From Gautieria morchelliformis (taxonomy: Eukaryota; Basidiomycota; Agaricomycetes; Gomphales; Gomphaceae): a DNA stretch of 64,000 bases. Below, one piece after another: positions 10,217 to 22,265 of this stretch (position 1 is the stretch's first letter; the number at the start of each line of letters is the position of its first letter). The notes under the pieces are model-generated. The model did no database searches and was not told where the DNA came from. It was given only the letters and a program-made list of their open reading frames with translations. The stretch is taken from contig WHVA01000230.1 in assembly GCA_015179125.1 (NCBI GenBank), forward strand, positions 104,598 through 168,597, read 5' to 3'. The position numbers and the translations under genes were made by a program.

Positions 10217-13200
10217 GCGAGAAGGTGCGGAGGTTGATAAAGGCAATCTGCTCAGGGCGGGAACGGGGAATATGGGAGGGGCAGTAGGGGCTTGGGCGTC
10301 GTTGGCAGAAGCATGGGCTCAACACGTGAGAGAGAACGGAATGAGGCGGGGTAGAAGAGGCGAGGCCTGCGGGAACATGTGTTGGCGGGGTCGGGAGCGA
10401 CGAGACCAGCCGGCGGAGAGTGGGCTGGTCGGTTGGCTTCGGTAACTCCACGGTAGATCACATTCTCCAGCCTTCAAGAATGATTCTGTCTTTGACGTAG
10501 GCATCGAGGCATTTTCTGGTTTTCCTTATCATTCCTTCAGTCAATGCTTGGCTTACGTTGACCAGAACGGACCGTGGACAAGGGTCAATTCAAGAATATG
10601 CGGGAGGGTGGAACACTTGAAACCTAAGGCATGTGCCTCACCGAAGGCCTCCCTCCAAGCATGTGTCAAATGCAAACTGTTTACGCTCAACACTAACCAC
10701 GCCACGGCCGCATACCTCAGACTCACACCGGGTGGAGTAGGCTGAATTGACTCAGGATTGACTCATCAAGTCCTTGACACACTGAAGCGTACATGTGTCA
10801 TCCATTCTCTCATCCTTCCATCTCATCCTTCCCTCTCATTATCATCCTGTCGTTCTCTCATCTCATCGTCCCACCCCGTCATTCTCCCTTGTCTCAGAGT
10901 CCACGTGGGTGCGAGCGTGGGTGCTCGTCCATACGAGTCGTCCCACTCCTCATTGGCTCGTGTTGTCCTCTCACCGTGTCGTTTCATTCTCTCACCGTCG
11001 CCCGCAACACATCCTCTAGCTCCCGCAACACCCATCAGCACCATTTAACCCTCATCAGGTCTCAACTCCAAGGTCATAGACCTTCATGCTGACAAATTAC
11101 AGGTGGACGTGAAGCAGCCGTCGATGCCGTCGAGCTGGATACCAGGATGGGATGCGATGGTTGGAGAGTGTGGGTGAGCGCTTATACAGAACACGAGATG
11201 GCTTTGGGATGCGAATATGGGAAGGGAGGATGCCCGGCCTGAAGGAACACGGGACCCAAGACATACAATGACACACCCGACACATGGTGTAGATTGCGCA
11301 CTTGCTCTTGCGTTCGACAGGTAGATGTGATGATGTCGTGTGGTGGAGGGGTGGGTGAAGGCGAGAGCAGTGTGTATATTGAGAGGAGTTGCGTGATGTA
11401 ACGGGAGGCAGAACGGGCAAGCGGCATGGAGAGAGACAGGCAAGCAACGAGAACGAGAGAAAAACAGGAAAGGTGGAGTTCCAAGAGGCAGATGGTACGC
11501 ACACGCACACTACCAGGGGCCGGAAAGTGGGAAGAGGGAACAACGGTGGAAGGTGGACGGAGAGTCTCAGGACAGATATACTCTAGGGTCGATAGAAAGG
11601 CTCTAGCAATAGACGGCCATTGAGAATTGCCAGTTACGCACGGGAGCCACGATGACGTGACGCATCTCGACCCCGATCAGGCACGTGCCAACCGATCACG
11701 ATTAGGCCACCCGCACGCAATTACGCCACGCGATCACGATCATGCCACACTCATCAATACCTGCCCTGATCGGCGTGTGGAAGTATGGTGCCGTGCGCTC
11801 AGTATATATATATCGGCTACTCAAGCTCGGTGATATAAGAAGCATTTCTGGGTCCCACACCCAGCGACCCAGATCGGCAGGAACAGTCATGTGATGGACA
11901 AAAAATAAATAAATAAATTCAGGAAGGAACAAACCTGAGTGGTACCTGTCGTAGAAGGATCAGCTCGTGCGTGGAGAGGAACAAGAATTAAAACTCAAAA
12001 TAAGAAAGGATGGAAGATGGCGAGAACAATGTAGAACAGAAACGTCTCCACACTCCTCCACGGAGTGAGCACACGAAAAGGTTGCGCGATGATGGTTTCA
12101 GTCCACTGTTGACACATGGGGAAAATGGTGTTTACCGCCTACCCCGCACTGGTGCTCGAGGTCCCTGGGAGCCGAACTTACTGCCATATGGATGGTCAAA
12201 TTTCGTGGCGGTGTCAATGAGGACAGGCCCCCGGTATACTAGTAGCACCGTCTCAGCGCCGATCCTCAGCACTCACACTTCGTGGTCGTGGGTGTCATGT
12301 CTCTTGTCTCTCCACTTTGAAGCTTGAACAGTCGGTTCCAATCCACCTGCCAGAAGATGTCTACGCAGGAACGATGGCAGGCTTTTCCAAGCGTAGGCCA
12401 CAGAGTCGGCCTTGGGGTAAGACAAGTCTCTTTACCAAGTCCAATCGAAGTCATGCTCACGTTGACCCTATGCAGTGTCATGAGGAAAGACTTAACGGTT
12501 ACGGACTCTTATGCCACTCGGTTTATTTCACGACTTCGCACACACAAATTATGACCCGTAATGTCTACTACAACGATCTCTATTCACGATTATCCTAACG
12601 ACCTATCTCTCTCACTATCTAACCTCACCCCAAGCACCACGAGATACATATGCACACACCCGAGTCATCGAGACACGAGACGACACCACAGACACACACC
12701 GATACTCACCGAGTCGAGTCGAGACCAACATATTACTCCCGAGCACCTATATCCATATCACGAGTCAAGTCGAGGCACGAGCACTGTTGACGAGCCGAGT
12801 ACCAGGATGGAACGAGTCGATCACGCATCACGATCAGGGCACGCGACATATATTTTCCATTACCCTCGAGCCGCACACATTATTCCTACCCAGTCCCTCC
12901 TACCATCCCGCCTCATCCTTCGAGCCACCACATAAGGATGTTCAGTCCTGCCTCATGTCCAGGCCAGACCGAACAGGCGATCCGCAGCACGGATGTACGG
13001 TAGCGGCGGTATGTACGCACCTATCATACACACCATTCCACTATTCCCATTGTTCATCCCCACGTACCGAGACCCCTATCCGAGTAGCTATAAGTAGTAC
13101 GCAGTGTATGACTGAAGATTAACGAACACGAACCTTTCTGATTTTTTCCATTTGACTTCGAGTTATTAGTTGAACTTCGAGCTATATTCACCTCTTGTGA

Positions 13201-13240
13201 TCTATATCTAACTCGGACTCGAGCAATAGGCCGCATCCTC
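10217..13240. other. low-complexity, gene-poor interval
   Basis: Pyrimidine-rich stretches (10790-11010), CGAGTC-rich stretches (12700-12800), clustered GATCACGAT motifs (11690-11750) and repeat R2. Open frames here are short and reflect base composition. I see no supportable gene. Confidence 0.5.
11970..12087 (+). repeat. dispersed repeat R2, copy 2
   Basis: Partner of 2655-2776 (core ACGTCTCCACACTCCTCCAC). It lies about 1.95 kb right of R1 copy 2. In copy 1 the R1-R2 distance is about 2.3 kb, so both pairs keep order and orientation. Confidence 0.7.
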
Positions 13241-13269
13241 AATCTATTTGAAAACTTATCCTTCTGTCA

Positions 13270-13890
13270 CGCAGCTCGTTGCTTCAGCCGGCCTTGTCTC
13301 TGCCCTGTCAACGTTCGCCTTTCTGTCCTACATTGGGGTCAGTCAGCTGCTGTCTTTGCATCGTGGGCTGGCTGATCAGCGCCATGTAGTGGAACGCGTA
13401 TTCGGCGGGCAACAAATCGAAACCGTTCTGCCGTGGCCTTCGTACATTTACATTATCGTCCCTGGGTTGGTATTTGATATCTTTAGTCGTAAGTGATTTT
13501 TTGCAAGGTACGCCCCACCATAAGATTGGTAGTCTTGCCTCATTCGGTCCGTCAAGGGGTGGCATTTGCGCTCAATTTTGACTGGGCAGCAAAAGGTATG
13601 ATGGATGACAGGATAATATGCATGATACAGGGAGTGGTGTCACAAATCGGTGACCTAGGAGCAGCCATTTGGTCCACCGCGATTGCATTTCACACGTTTT
13701 GGTTGACGGTCAACCAAGCATGCTGCGTTGTCCTGTGTCATCTTAGCTTGCTTCACAAGCAACTTTCCTCACACCGTCTCTGACACGTGCCTACCTTAGG
13801 CTTCTTTTCCTAATCAAACAGCCACACCGCTGGAGTGTCCTGGGTGTTCTTGTTGCCGGGTGGTCGATATCACTGCAGGAAGACACCCCC
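13270..13890 (+). pseudogene. GPCR-like seven-helix receptor, N-terminal half
   Basis: Plus-strand exons encode hydrophobic segments typical of fungal seven-helix receptors of the glucose/cAMP-receptor-like group. A first helix (about 13275-13340) ends FAFLSYIG. After one or more introns, a segment near 13615-13720 carries the hallmark C-x-x-QG...Q-x-G-D followed by a helix ending AFHTFWL. A further helix-like piece runs to about 13890. The continuation resembles the segment starting near 17060, so the receptor gene seems split by about 3.1 kb. Exon borders are approximate and the first start codon is not certain. Confidence 0.5.
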
Positions 13891-14529
13891 TGAAAATCAG
13901 TACAATTGGCGCCTGGAGAATCAGTTCATAAGGGACTGCTAAGAAGTTCAAAAGGAGCTTGGAACAGGCTACCTTAAGTTTTTCCTCCGATCAGCACAGG
14001 CTGAAATTCAGTAGTGATCATGAACATTTTAGCGCATTTTGTGGCTTGCTGGCAGCGGTCTTAGCATGGTATTCAAGTGCTTTTGGGACTTGTATATAGC
14101 CACAAATGAACTTTATTTCAGGTCATAAATACAGGGCGGGCTATTGCATAGCAAAGCGTAGGCGCGAACATCGAGTACAGAATAGAGAGAAAACTCATAG
14201 CTAGACGGCAATAATCGGGTGTCCAAAGTCGAGCATGCAGAGTCAAGCATCATTGTCAAATGTTCCAGGAATCGAAGTGAGTAGGGAGTGGAGATGGGCC
14301 GACTTGATCTCTTTCCAGAAATTCAGCCTCCTAATGAAATATTATGGTCAAATCATGCTGTAAGAAATGGTACGAACTTGAACCCACTGCAGCAGACCCG
14401 CCAAGGTCGCCACTCCCACTCTCCGACAGTACTCGTTTCTCGAAATGAATACGCAGATGGACAACCGATACGATGTTACTTCTTAACATCTGCACCCACC
14501 GGAATAAACAATCTATGGATGGGATAGAA

Positions 14530-15246
14530 CGATAAGCCAAATCTGCATACAAGGTAACTTGAGTGACAATTCAGTGACGACTGCTGGGACACGTACATAT
14601 AGTGCTACCAGATCAATGTGAGCGCAGGCCACAGAGAAATTCCCAACAATATGGCCCTGTCGACATGAGTGAGTTAAATAGGACAAATGCCAAAAAACTA
14701 CAAACCCGAATGCCAATAATAAGTGAGGCGACACCCTGCATCAGAGAAATCTGGACATGTCTTAGAACAATGTGAGTTGACGAGAAGCATATACGCACCG
14801 CAGCAATGAGGCTAGCGAGCAACCAGGATTTGCTCAATGAACAGATTCGGTAACAGAAGAACCACTGTACAATGACGGAAATGACTGCACTCATCATCAG
14901 GCCATAGGATGCGGAGATGTACGCGTTGGAAAGCTTGATCAGGTTGCCGTATCCAGCACAAAACCGATATCACGCATCAACCCCACAGAGAATTGTCTGT
15001 ACTGTCTCAAAGATGAATACAGTGTAAACTGAGCCATAGAAGGGAGTGAGGTTTGTGACCCAACGAATCCAAGAGAAGGATGTATACCAAGTCATTTGAA
15101 CACTCGCTTATCCGAAGGGAAGCAAAGGTAATAAATATCTGCATGGCATAAGTGGTTGGTGCAGCCTTGAAGGGAAGAGGCGCAGGCTTACAGACTTGTA
15201 CAGGGAGAACGCCAAACAATGTCCAGTCGAGCAGCATTCCGAACAT
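14530..15246 (-). pseudogene. DUF6534-type membrane protein, degenerate
   Basis: Minus-strand pieces match the pattern of the large agaricomycete DUF6534 family of multi-helix membrane proteins of unknown function. In order: a start with WTLFGVLPVQ, ETVQTILCGVDA, AGYGNLIKLSN, and VIVQWFFCYRI followed by LSKSWLLASLIAA. A 63-nt intron follows, then GVASLIIGI. The codon after GVDA is TGA (14972-14970) where the family has an aromatic residue, usually Trp. The early exon also shows a frame break. The gene therefore looks inactive. It lies between the two halves of the GPCR-like gene, on the opposite strand. Confidence 0.6.
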
Positions 15247-15620
15247 CTAAACAAAGGGTTGGGTCATTAGGAGGATGTCCGAATAATAGGATTGACGTAC
15301 AAGAGACGACGTTCTGAGGTTCATATGTCGAGCAGGGAATATATCGAGAGCAATTCGAGTGTGGCGAAAAACGGAGATCGTGTCGGCAATTGAGGAGCGA
15401 GATGAAAGAAAGTCTGGGATGCATTCTGACAACGAAGAGGCAATGGTGAGTGGATACAGTAGGTTCACGCATGCAGAGACTGTGAGAGTGAATCATGGCG
15501 GAAAAGGTGAGAGTGCGAGGGGTGGTTTGGGTGAGGAAGATGAGAGTGCGGGGAAAGAACGCGCTTATATAAGCCTGCGGAAATCGAAATGACATGAGCC
15601 TTGTTTTCTAGTCCCGCACA

Positions 15621-15914
15621 GTGCATTTTAGTCCTACACCAGGCCTATCATCCATGGCAGGGCTCTGCGTACCCTCTTGCACCAAGGAACTCGGACGAGC
15701 TCAATGTCGACATCACTGGAAGTGGGTGCAAGCTGCACTAGGCCGTGCAAGCGACTCGTCGGATGCTAGTAGTGCCAATAGAGATCTGGATGCCGACAGG
15801 CACTTCGACTCAATTCCCGGGGAATTCTATCAAGATGATGGTTCCCCGGTTCAACGTCAGATCTCATCTCCGGTACTAACAGCTCAGACACATTCCCACG
15901 CTCCCCAAGGATAA
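15621..15914 (+). CDS. hypothetical Cys/His-containing ORF
   Basis: A 97-codon open frame opens with a short Cys-rich segment (LCVPSCTKEL) followed by HWKWVQ and an Asp/Ser-rich tail. It resembles the start of lineage-specific fungal proteins of unknown role, but I cannot name a family. No convincing downstream exon was found before 16100. Confidence 0.25.
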   Translation: MHFSPTPGLSSMAGLCVPSCTKELGRAQCRHHWKWVQAALGRASDSSDASSANRDLDADRHFDSIPGEFYQDDGSPVQRQISSPVLTAQTHSHAPQG

Positions 15915-17040
15915 TACCAACACTGAGGCTCTCTAGTGAAGTCTACTCAGTATTCTAAGAGGCTGTACTCGACTTTAGTTGAAACCTGGAAATGTTGAGG
16001 ACTTAGGCATCGACGATATCATACCCCCCTTCCAGCTCAGTGACTCAAGCGCGCGTGAGTACAATTACCTTTAGCTTAAATGGGAGCAACTAACGTCCCT
16101 GCGCAAATTAGTGGCGTTCCAGCAGGGACTTCCGTATCATACCGGCTGGAATATCAGTCTAACATCCCCATCGGTCGGTAGGCCTCTAGACTTCCCAGAA
16201 AGGCGAAAACTGCCGTAGCGAGTTAGCAGCGTGCCGACTTTGGATATTGGATGTGTGGTGAGCTTGCTTTGACCTTCATAAATGTCACAGATGTCCGAAA
16301 ACAGCATAGCATTCGAAGATGCCATGTGCATGCTAGCTTCCCCTGATAACAAGATGACCGTGTACTAGTGGAACAGCGATCATGCTCTACATGTAGACTA
16401 GGTTTGTATGGCTGTTCGAGCCATGTGAACAGACTTGGTGGTATACTTACACAGTCATCATATCTATGCTCCACTGATATCGGCACTGGACTCGCATGAA
16501 GCTTCCAGTCGAGTGCCCATGGTTCTGCTCATCTTTGTTCTGAATCGCGAGCTTCAGGATATTTCACCGGCCAACCTGCTTTATAAACGCGACCTCTGAG
16601 TAGCTGGTACCCTCTGCTCCAACTCGGCCCCCTCTGACGCTCATTCTGCCAAAGTGCACTCGCACGATGCTCACACTCCCGCACTCAAATTCTCCCATTC
16701 CAGTGCTCGCCCTCTGGACTCGGACTCGGACTCCCGCACTCGCACTCGCACTCGCACTTGGTTGCATTGGTAGGGAATGCGTCGTGGGTCAAGTTCAATG
16801 TGGGAGCAAGTGGGGGATCATCGACCGAAGTGGCAGTTTTTCTTGTACAGTTGATGCGGTAGACGACGAGGAATAGGTAAACAGCGGTTTACCTTCACTA
16901 GTTCTTGTGTATACAAATAAAATGTATTTTACTTTGTGTACATTGAAATTTTTGTACCTTGATACAAGTCCTAATCCAAGCCTAGGATCAGTACCTCAGC
17001 TTTTGATTATGTTGAAAATTTTGGGGGCGCCTGGCAAGTG
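15915..17040. other. gene remnants and microsatellite
   Basis: Minus-strand sequence around 16150-16350 ends in TLLTRYGSF, faintly like DUF6533 membrane proteins, but is too short to call. A CTCGCA/CTCGGA hexamer microsatellite lies at about 16718-16757. The rest shows nothing assignable. Confidence 0.35.
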
Positions 17041-17054
17041 CAAAAAGGAGCGTG

Positions 17055-17890
17055 TCAGCGGCGTTGGCTTGAAAAGCGCTGGTATACAGCGCCTATTGTT
17101 TCTACAGTGGCGATGCTGATAGTTGCCCCCATCCTTGGACCGACAGTAATCCAGACACCCGCCCGCGGGTCGTTTTACGGACTCAGCGGTGCATGGTGCT
17201 GGATTGGGACAGGATACAGTGCAGAACGACTGATATTTCTTTACGTCAGTATTTTGCACTGTTCTGATATGTCCGCTGTATATACCCTGATTTGTTGTAC
17301 TGACTTATTCATAGGGCTGGGTCTTCGCAGCTCTCGGTTCATCATTCATCATATACAGTACGCCGCTCTTGCACTGTTCGTCGCGCACATACGACCATTC
17401 ATTATGCGATCAGCACTCATTTCACTACGCTTCTCCGGTTTCATCACTTATGATAATGCTGGAAAAGTCTGATTTCACTTCCGTCGTCCGCCTCCCCTTT
17501 ATTTGTCTGCATCACAAGTTTCTTTGCCCACAAGGCAATGTCCTGCATATGAAAAGCCTCGCGAGATGGGAAGACTTCATCGTGCCAACTTGGTCATGGG
17601 TGAAAGCCGTCTGGCATCGACCTACCTTGGCAGCATCAGGGAGTCCATAGTATACGAGAGTTCCTTAGTACCTGCAACAAATGCGCAGTTGAAACGAGTT
17701 GCCCACCGGATCATGTGGTATCCTGTGTGTGAGTAATATAATTACTGTATGCCCTGTTTCTCATGCATGGACATGGAATAGTATACGCTGTGGTGGTGAT
17801 ACCCGTTTTGGTATGCCGAATGGGTGTATCGGCTGGCTGGGAGCCACCATTCGGTCTTTTGGTCTTCGCCGGTATATGTTTCAGAAGTAG
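17055..17890 (+). pseudogene. GPCR-like receptor, C-terminal half
   Basis: Begins with WLEKRWYTAPIV, then a helix ending ILGPTVI, then the diagnostic GSFYGLSGAWCWI...ERLIFLYV of the fungal receptor family. An intron of about 80 nt leads to a helix beginning GWVFAALGSSFIIYS. Later pieces include HRIMWYPV, an intron, and IVYAVVVIPVL with FAGICFRSSG near 17880, matching the last helices. The region between helices (about 17370-17690) does not stay open in one frame. It is probably the other half of 13270-13890. Confidence 0.55.
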
Positions 17891-18690
17891 TGGTAAGTAT
17901 CTTCATTATTATTCTGTGCTTGTATCAAGAGTCACCCTTGACGCTTAAGGCCTATCAAATACAATATTATTCCTCACTACACGGAAGAACTTCAACAAGG
18001 AAATAATGCTCCTGCCTCAGGGATCCATATCACCACCCAACAAGTCACCATGCATGATAATTCGACATCCAACGACGGGGAGATCGAATTAGAGCCTATT
18101 AAATCCCCCGGCTCTCAACTTGCATCCCCCTCACTACCAATATCCCCGTGATCCTCTACAGTGGACACACTCCGAAAGGTTTTCAGTCGGGTGGGGAGGA
18201 GAGTGTACTGTTCATTGACCGAGGCGGGGATAAGTATAAGTCCTCAGGGGGATAAAAGAGTACAGTACTGATCCCCGGTGAAAGAGGTTATGCTGGGATC
18301 GGACGCTGTCAGACGCAAAATCTGCAAACTGCGCTAATCGGGCAGTATCTGCTCTCAAATCTGCGTATTTGGTAAACCCACTCGAAAAACTGAAATCCAG
18401 CTACCTGAAATGACTGGGACTGTGACTTGGGGACTAACATTTGTAAAATTTCGTAAAATCTACTTTGCTTTTGCTAGCTTTTGCTGTGCCCGTACTTTGC
18501 TCGCTTGTAATCAGTGCAGCAACTATAAGAATCAATGAAAAAAAATGTTTGGCGCCAGAAAAACCCCAAGCAATTGATCACGACAAGTACCAATACCCCA
18601 ACAGAAGGAAAATCACATATATGCAGCGCTAAGGCTCTTTCTTTCTCTCCTCTCGCCACATCCCCCATTTCTTCCATCCCCCCATCAACG
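17891..18690. other. no recognisable gene
   Basis: AT-rich intergenic-looking DNA without a supportable ORF, RNA gene or clear repeat. Confidence 0.4.
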
Positions 18691-19029
18691 TTCAACCATG
18701 GTCTTGCCCACCACCCTCCTCTGTATCTCCCCATTAGAGCTGCCCACAAGATACCCATTCAGCTGAGAGCCTGGTCCAGCGCTCCCCACACACGTTCACA
18801 TCAACATCGCTGTCCTCCCTCCATGCACCGTCACCCAGCAGCGCACCTGCACAGCTGCAGCCGAGGATGCAGCCCGCCCATCGCGCCCGCTGCGGCGTGC
18901 AAGCTTCCCGACAGTGGCCTTGCTTCTTCGCGTGGCAGGCTGAGTCCCGATATCCCCAATCCCAGTGCCCCCAACAAGCTGGTAGCCAGTCGTGGTGTTG
19001 ACGTGCCCGCCTGCACCCGTACCCATGCA

Positions 19030-19345
19030 CAGGTCAAGGTTTGGATATGGACACGCGTCCGGGGCCGCAGGGTGATCGAGCACTTCCCGTACACATACAG
19101 CCCACCGATACCACGCCACTGATGGAGACTCATTCCAGACGTACCGTGGGGACAAAGTCAAGCATCAGCGAACGTCGAGGGGTGAGCATTTTTCCTCGAC
19201 ATAATTATTTTGACCATATCGTAGTTAACGCTATCGTTCAGCTTGCGATCAGTGCAGAAAGACCAAAACCAGGTGCGACCATTCAGGTAACAGCTCTGTG
19301 CTGTGTCGCAGCTGCTTTCTGTCTGGCTATGGTGAGTGGTCAGCC
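19030..19345 (+). pseudogene. Zn2Cys6 transcription factor, DNA-binding domain remnant
   Basis: One exon reads SFQTYRGDKVKHQRTSR up to about 19185. A 60-nt intron (GTGAGC...TTCAG) follows, then CDQCRKTKTRCDHS and CRSC, the start of a fungal Zn(II)2Cys6 binuclear cluster (C-x2-C-x6-C...C-x2-C). Such proteins are nuclear transcription factors. In the same frame upstream there is a TGA near 19080. No activation or middle-homology domain follows: after about 19335 the sequence is non-coding. I call it a truncated relic. Confidence 0.6.
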
Positions 19346-20199
19346 TTAATCAGAGGCATGCACCGTTAACAGCCCTTGCGTAGACTGCACGTTTTTCGGT
19401 GATTACGGCTGTTTGTCATATTTGATGACAAGCGGCAGACAGACACTGCTAGAATCTGTTTTGTAGCCGGTTGCTAATAATAGATATATCCCTATATGCT
19501 CTAATCTGCTTTCAGTAAAATTTCTAAATCTGTGCTGGTCTGTTTGTGTGAGAATACTATTTTAACAGATTTGCGCAGATTGAGCTGCGCAAAACGGTAG
19601 TTTCCCGGTGCTCACGCTCTGCTCTCAGCTGCTATTGTCTCACTTATCTGCTCTGGCCGGACTTTTTTTGAGGGAGCAGATCTTTCCCGACGCCGACAGA
19701 TGCCAGCACAACTGCTTTTCACCGGGACTGATCGTTTAGTGTGTACTATAGATGTATATTCTTCTGCCATTGGCTGTGCTAATTGAATTCCATACCTCTG
19801 TACCCAGTCAATATTTCATGTGCCTGCTAAGCATGCGATTGAATAATGTACCGGAAGCAGTGCACTGGCCGATCAAATCAATAGAATGGAGAAACCATGT
19901 AAGTACATGGCATGCAATGTGACACGGTTACTGTAGGACAGTCAACTAGTACAAGTAGAGCCTTTGTGGTAGATTTGAGTATATACATGGATAATAGTAT
20001 GACACTCAGCTAAAAATAAGGAAAATGAATAATGTCTCCTGGGAATGCAATTCTGTCTCCGCCAAACAGCCTGGTGTCATGGCGCGTTGAGGGCACCCCA
20101 GCCACAGGAAGCCATCGTCCATGGACACATCACTGACGCGTCCATGGACACTTAACCCTATGAGACCATAAGGGTCCATAGGAGCCATTTCCAACCACC
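19346..20199. other. no recognisable gene
   Basis: AT-rich interval with short CTGCGCA-type inverted motifs near 19570-19600. No open frame worth calling. Confidence 0.4.
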
Positions 20200-20581
20200 A
20201 TGTCTTCCGCGCCGCAGAAACTGCTCCAGACTCCATCTATCCCCCTCGCTGTTCAAGGAGGTGACCAACATGCCCTGCCTACATCCACACTTGACGCAAA
20301 ACGTCATATCAAAGCTAATGTAAGTGCCTTAGTTGCTCCACACCGCCGCCTTTGCTGAACACTCGCGCCTCCCCCTTTTCAGCTCATGATATACCCTCCT
20401 CCTTCTTGGATCTCACTCGCACATTTTGATGTGTTCTTCTGGCTGCTCGCATCACAGCTAAGGTGAGTGCATCGTTGCTCCACAACACCGCCTTCGCTGA
20501 ACACTCGCATCTCCTCCTTTGCCGTTCGTGGACACGTACAGCTACGTCAGCGGCAATAAATCTTTCACTGGGTTTTGGTGA
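20200..20581 (+). CDS. small spliced hypothetical gene (79 aa)
   Basis: Three exons give a continuous 240-nt frame: 20200-20319 (MSSAPQKLLQTPS...), 20383-20462 (MIYPPPSWISLAHFDVFFWL...) and 20542-20581, ending in TGA. Splice sites are GTAAGT...TTTCAG and GTGAGT...GTACAG. The protein has a short hydrophobic aromatic segment in exon 2 and no known domain. The two introns share a diverged block around GTTGCTCCACA and GCTGAACACTCGC, so one seems to be a duplicate of the other. Function unknown; the perfect frame closure is the main support. Confidence 0.35.
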
Positions 20582-20816
20582 ATCGGCACGCGGGACCATA
20601 TCAGGATGGAGGGGTGTGGCCTGGCCTGGTCTGCGGTGGGAAGGCAGCGGCGAGGAGGGACATCCGTATTTCGCAATGGATCCTATATTCCACTGTACAT
20701 AACTGGCTCAAAACTAACAATTTTGATAAAGCATGGTACTACTAGCAAAAAATACAGATGGTTCAGTCTGCTATCAAGAGATAAAGATATGTGCGGCATT
20801 ATCACATTGCGATACC

Positions 20817-21712
20817 TCAACCTATGACGATCACCTCATTTCCCTCCTCATCTATAAAGCTTGGCAATTCACCGTCAGGGCAGAAGACGACTCCAATGTC
20901 TTCCTCCTCTTTTACTCCCGGCCTCCCATATTCACGCGGATCAACACTCTTTCCCTTCAACAAATCGGCCTGCTCAACCGCAACTTCACCGATGACTGGA
21001 AAGTGAACAACACCACAAATACAGCTCTGTAAGATGGTTTCCATTGCTTGGGTCCACGAGACGCCATCCCGTTGTTGCACCATAGCGACAGTGATGAGCG
21101 GCGCGAGAACATGTCTAAAAAAGACATTCCTATCCATCGGCTCAATGCAAGCCTTCACAACTGGATCATTCTCATCAGGATAGAGCTCATTTAGCTTCTT
21201 GATAATGAATTCCAAGCCCTGTTCGCCAAAACTTATAAAGGAAATAATGAATGTCAGTAAGCATGTCACGTTACCAAGCCTGTGAACTTACTATCCCGCA
21301 CTTCGAAGATATCCCTGTCCACTTAAGTATACATTAAATGGGATATGTGGAGTATTGACAATAGCTGGATCATTGGCAGCAAATGCCTCTTGAACCTCCA
21401 TGTAACCCTCAAGAGATTTTGCATGTGCTATTGCTTGACGGCAGTGGTCTCGGAGCGATACTATGGTATGTTCAAACCAGTTGATATCCAATGTAGTTGG
21501 CCAATGTTCCTTATGGCCTTGAGTCATTTCGGGATGCGTCTCCACTGTGTGAAGCCGGCAGACCATTTTGATGTACGTGTCGTAGTATTCCTCACTAATC
21601 TGAATCTCACCGCTTTCATATGACAGACTTAAATTGACTAGTTCTTGAAGCCGTGAGGAGCATTTGACAGGTAGGCGTGCATCGCAATATATACAGTCCA
21701 GGTGTGGTTCAG
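20817..21712 (-). pseudogene. split gene, C-terminal RTC4-like domain exons
   Basis: Exon 21712-21292 encodes CIYCDARLP, a Cys/His segment (CRLHTVETHPE), the WPTTLDI motif and ends GYLRSAG. A 60-nt intron (21291-21232) follows, then exon 21231-20817 begins with FGEQGLEFI and contains HVLAPLITVAMVQQRDG and ends at TGA 20819-20817. This matches the RTC4-like domain, named from a yeast protein genetically linked to telomere capping. In mushrooms the domain is expanded and its role is unknown. These two exons are intact; the copia insertion lies in the intron just upstream. Confidence 0.65.
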
Positions 21713-21750
21713 CTGTACGTTTGTTGTAGTTTATTAGAATATAAAAGACC

Positions 21751-21755
21751 TCAGA
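21751..21755. repeat. copia target-site duplication, left copy
   Basis: TCAGA directly abuts the left LTR and is repeated at 27013-27017. Confidence 0.9.
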
Positions 21756-22252
21756 TGTTGAGGACAGGAATTATAGGCAGTAGGAATGGACTTCTTGCTC
21801 AAAAGAATAGACTAGAAATTAATTCACTCTCTCAGTGAATTTAGTTGTCACTATAAATATATTATACACTACCTAGAAATTAATTCACTACAGAGGATTT
21901 CTAGGTCAATAAATCGAAAGAATGCTAGACTAATTTACTTGCCTCTCTCAGTGAATTTAGTTGTCACTGAGAGAGGGGGAAATTGTTTCACTGCGCATGT
22001 ACTACTATCCGGCCCTTTAGCGCCCAAGAGCTCGCGCGTCGAAGTCATTTCAGACTCCGCTGGGTGCAGCCGCTTGTGAAAGTAGGAATAACAAAATGAA
22101 ATAGAGAAACAGGGAGTGAGTGGAAAATTTCGAAAATCACCAGAGAAATGGATGCATGATACAAGAACAACATGAGAAGAAATTGAGAAAGCACACAACA
22201 AATTGGATATATTATGCTTGATTTTGGTGCAGGAGCATCAATGCACCCAACA
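21756..22252 (-). repeat. copia 3' LTR
   Basis: 497 bp, identical by eye to 26516-27012. It contains internal short repeats (CTCTCAGTGAATTTAGTTGT appears twice). On the minus strand this is the 3' LTR. Confidence 0.95.
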
Positions 22253-22262
22253 CGCCCCCTCA
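22253..22262 (-). other. copia polypurine tract
   Basis: Minus strand reads GAGGGGGCG immediately before the 3' LTR, the expected place for the plus-strand DNA primer. Confidence 0.6.
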
Positions 22263-22265
22263 AGC

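Noticed and set aside
10074-10445. 123-codon ORF with ATG in repeat R1
   Set aside because: Gly/Arg-rich composition, not conserved in the other R1 copy, no domain.
18535-19122. 195-codon plus-strand ORF
   Set aside because: Low-complexity His/Pro/Ser composition in a frame different from the Zn2Cys6 exon; antisense frames are equally open.
21935-22201. 88-codon ORFs inside both copia LTRs
   Set aside because: Identical because the LTRs are identical; LTRs of this class do not encode proteins.
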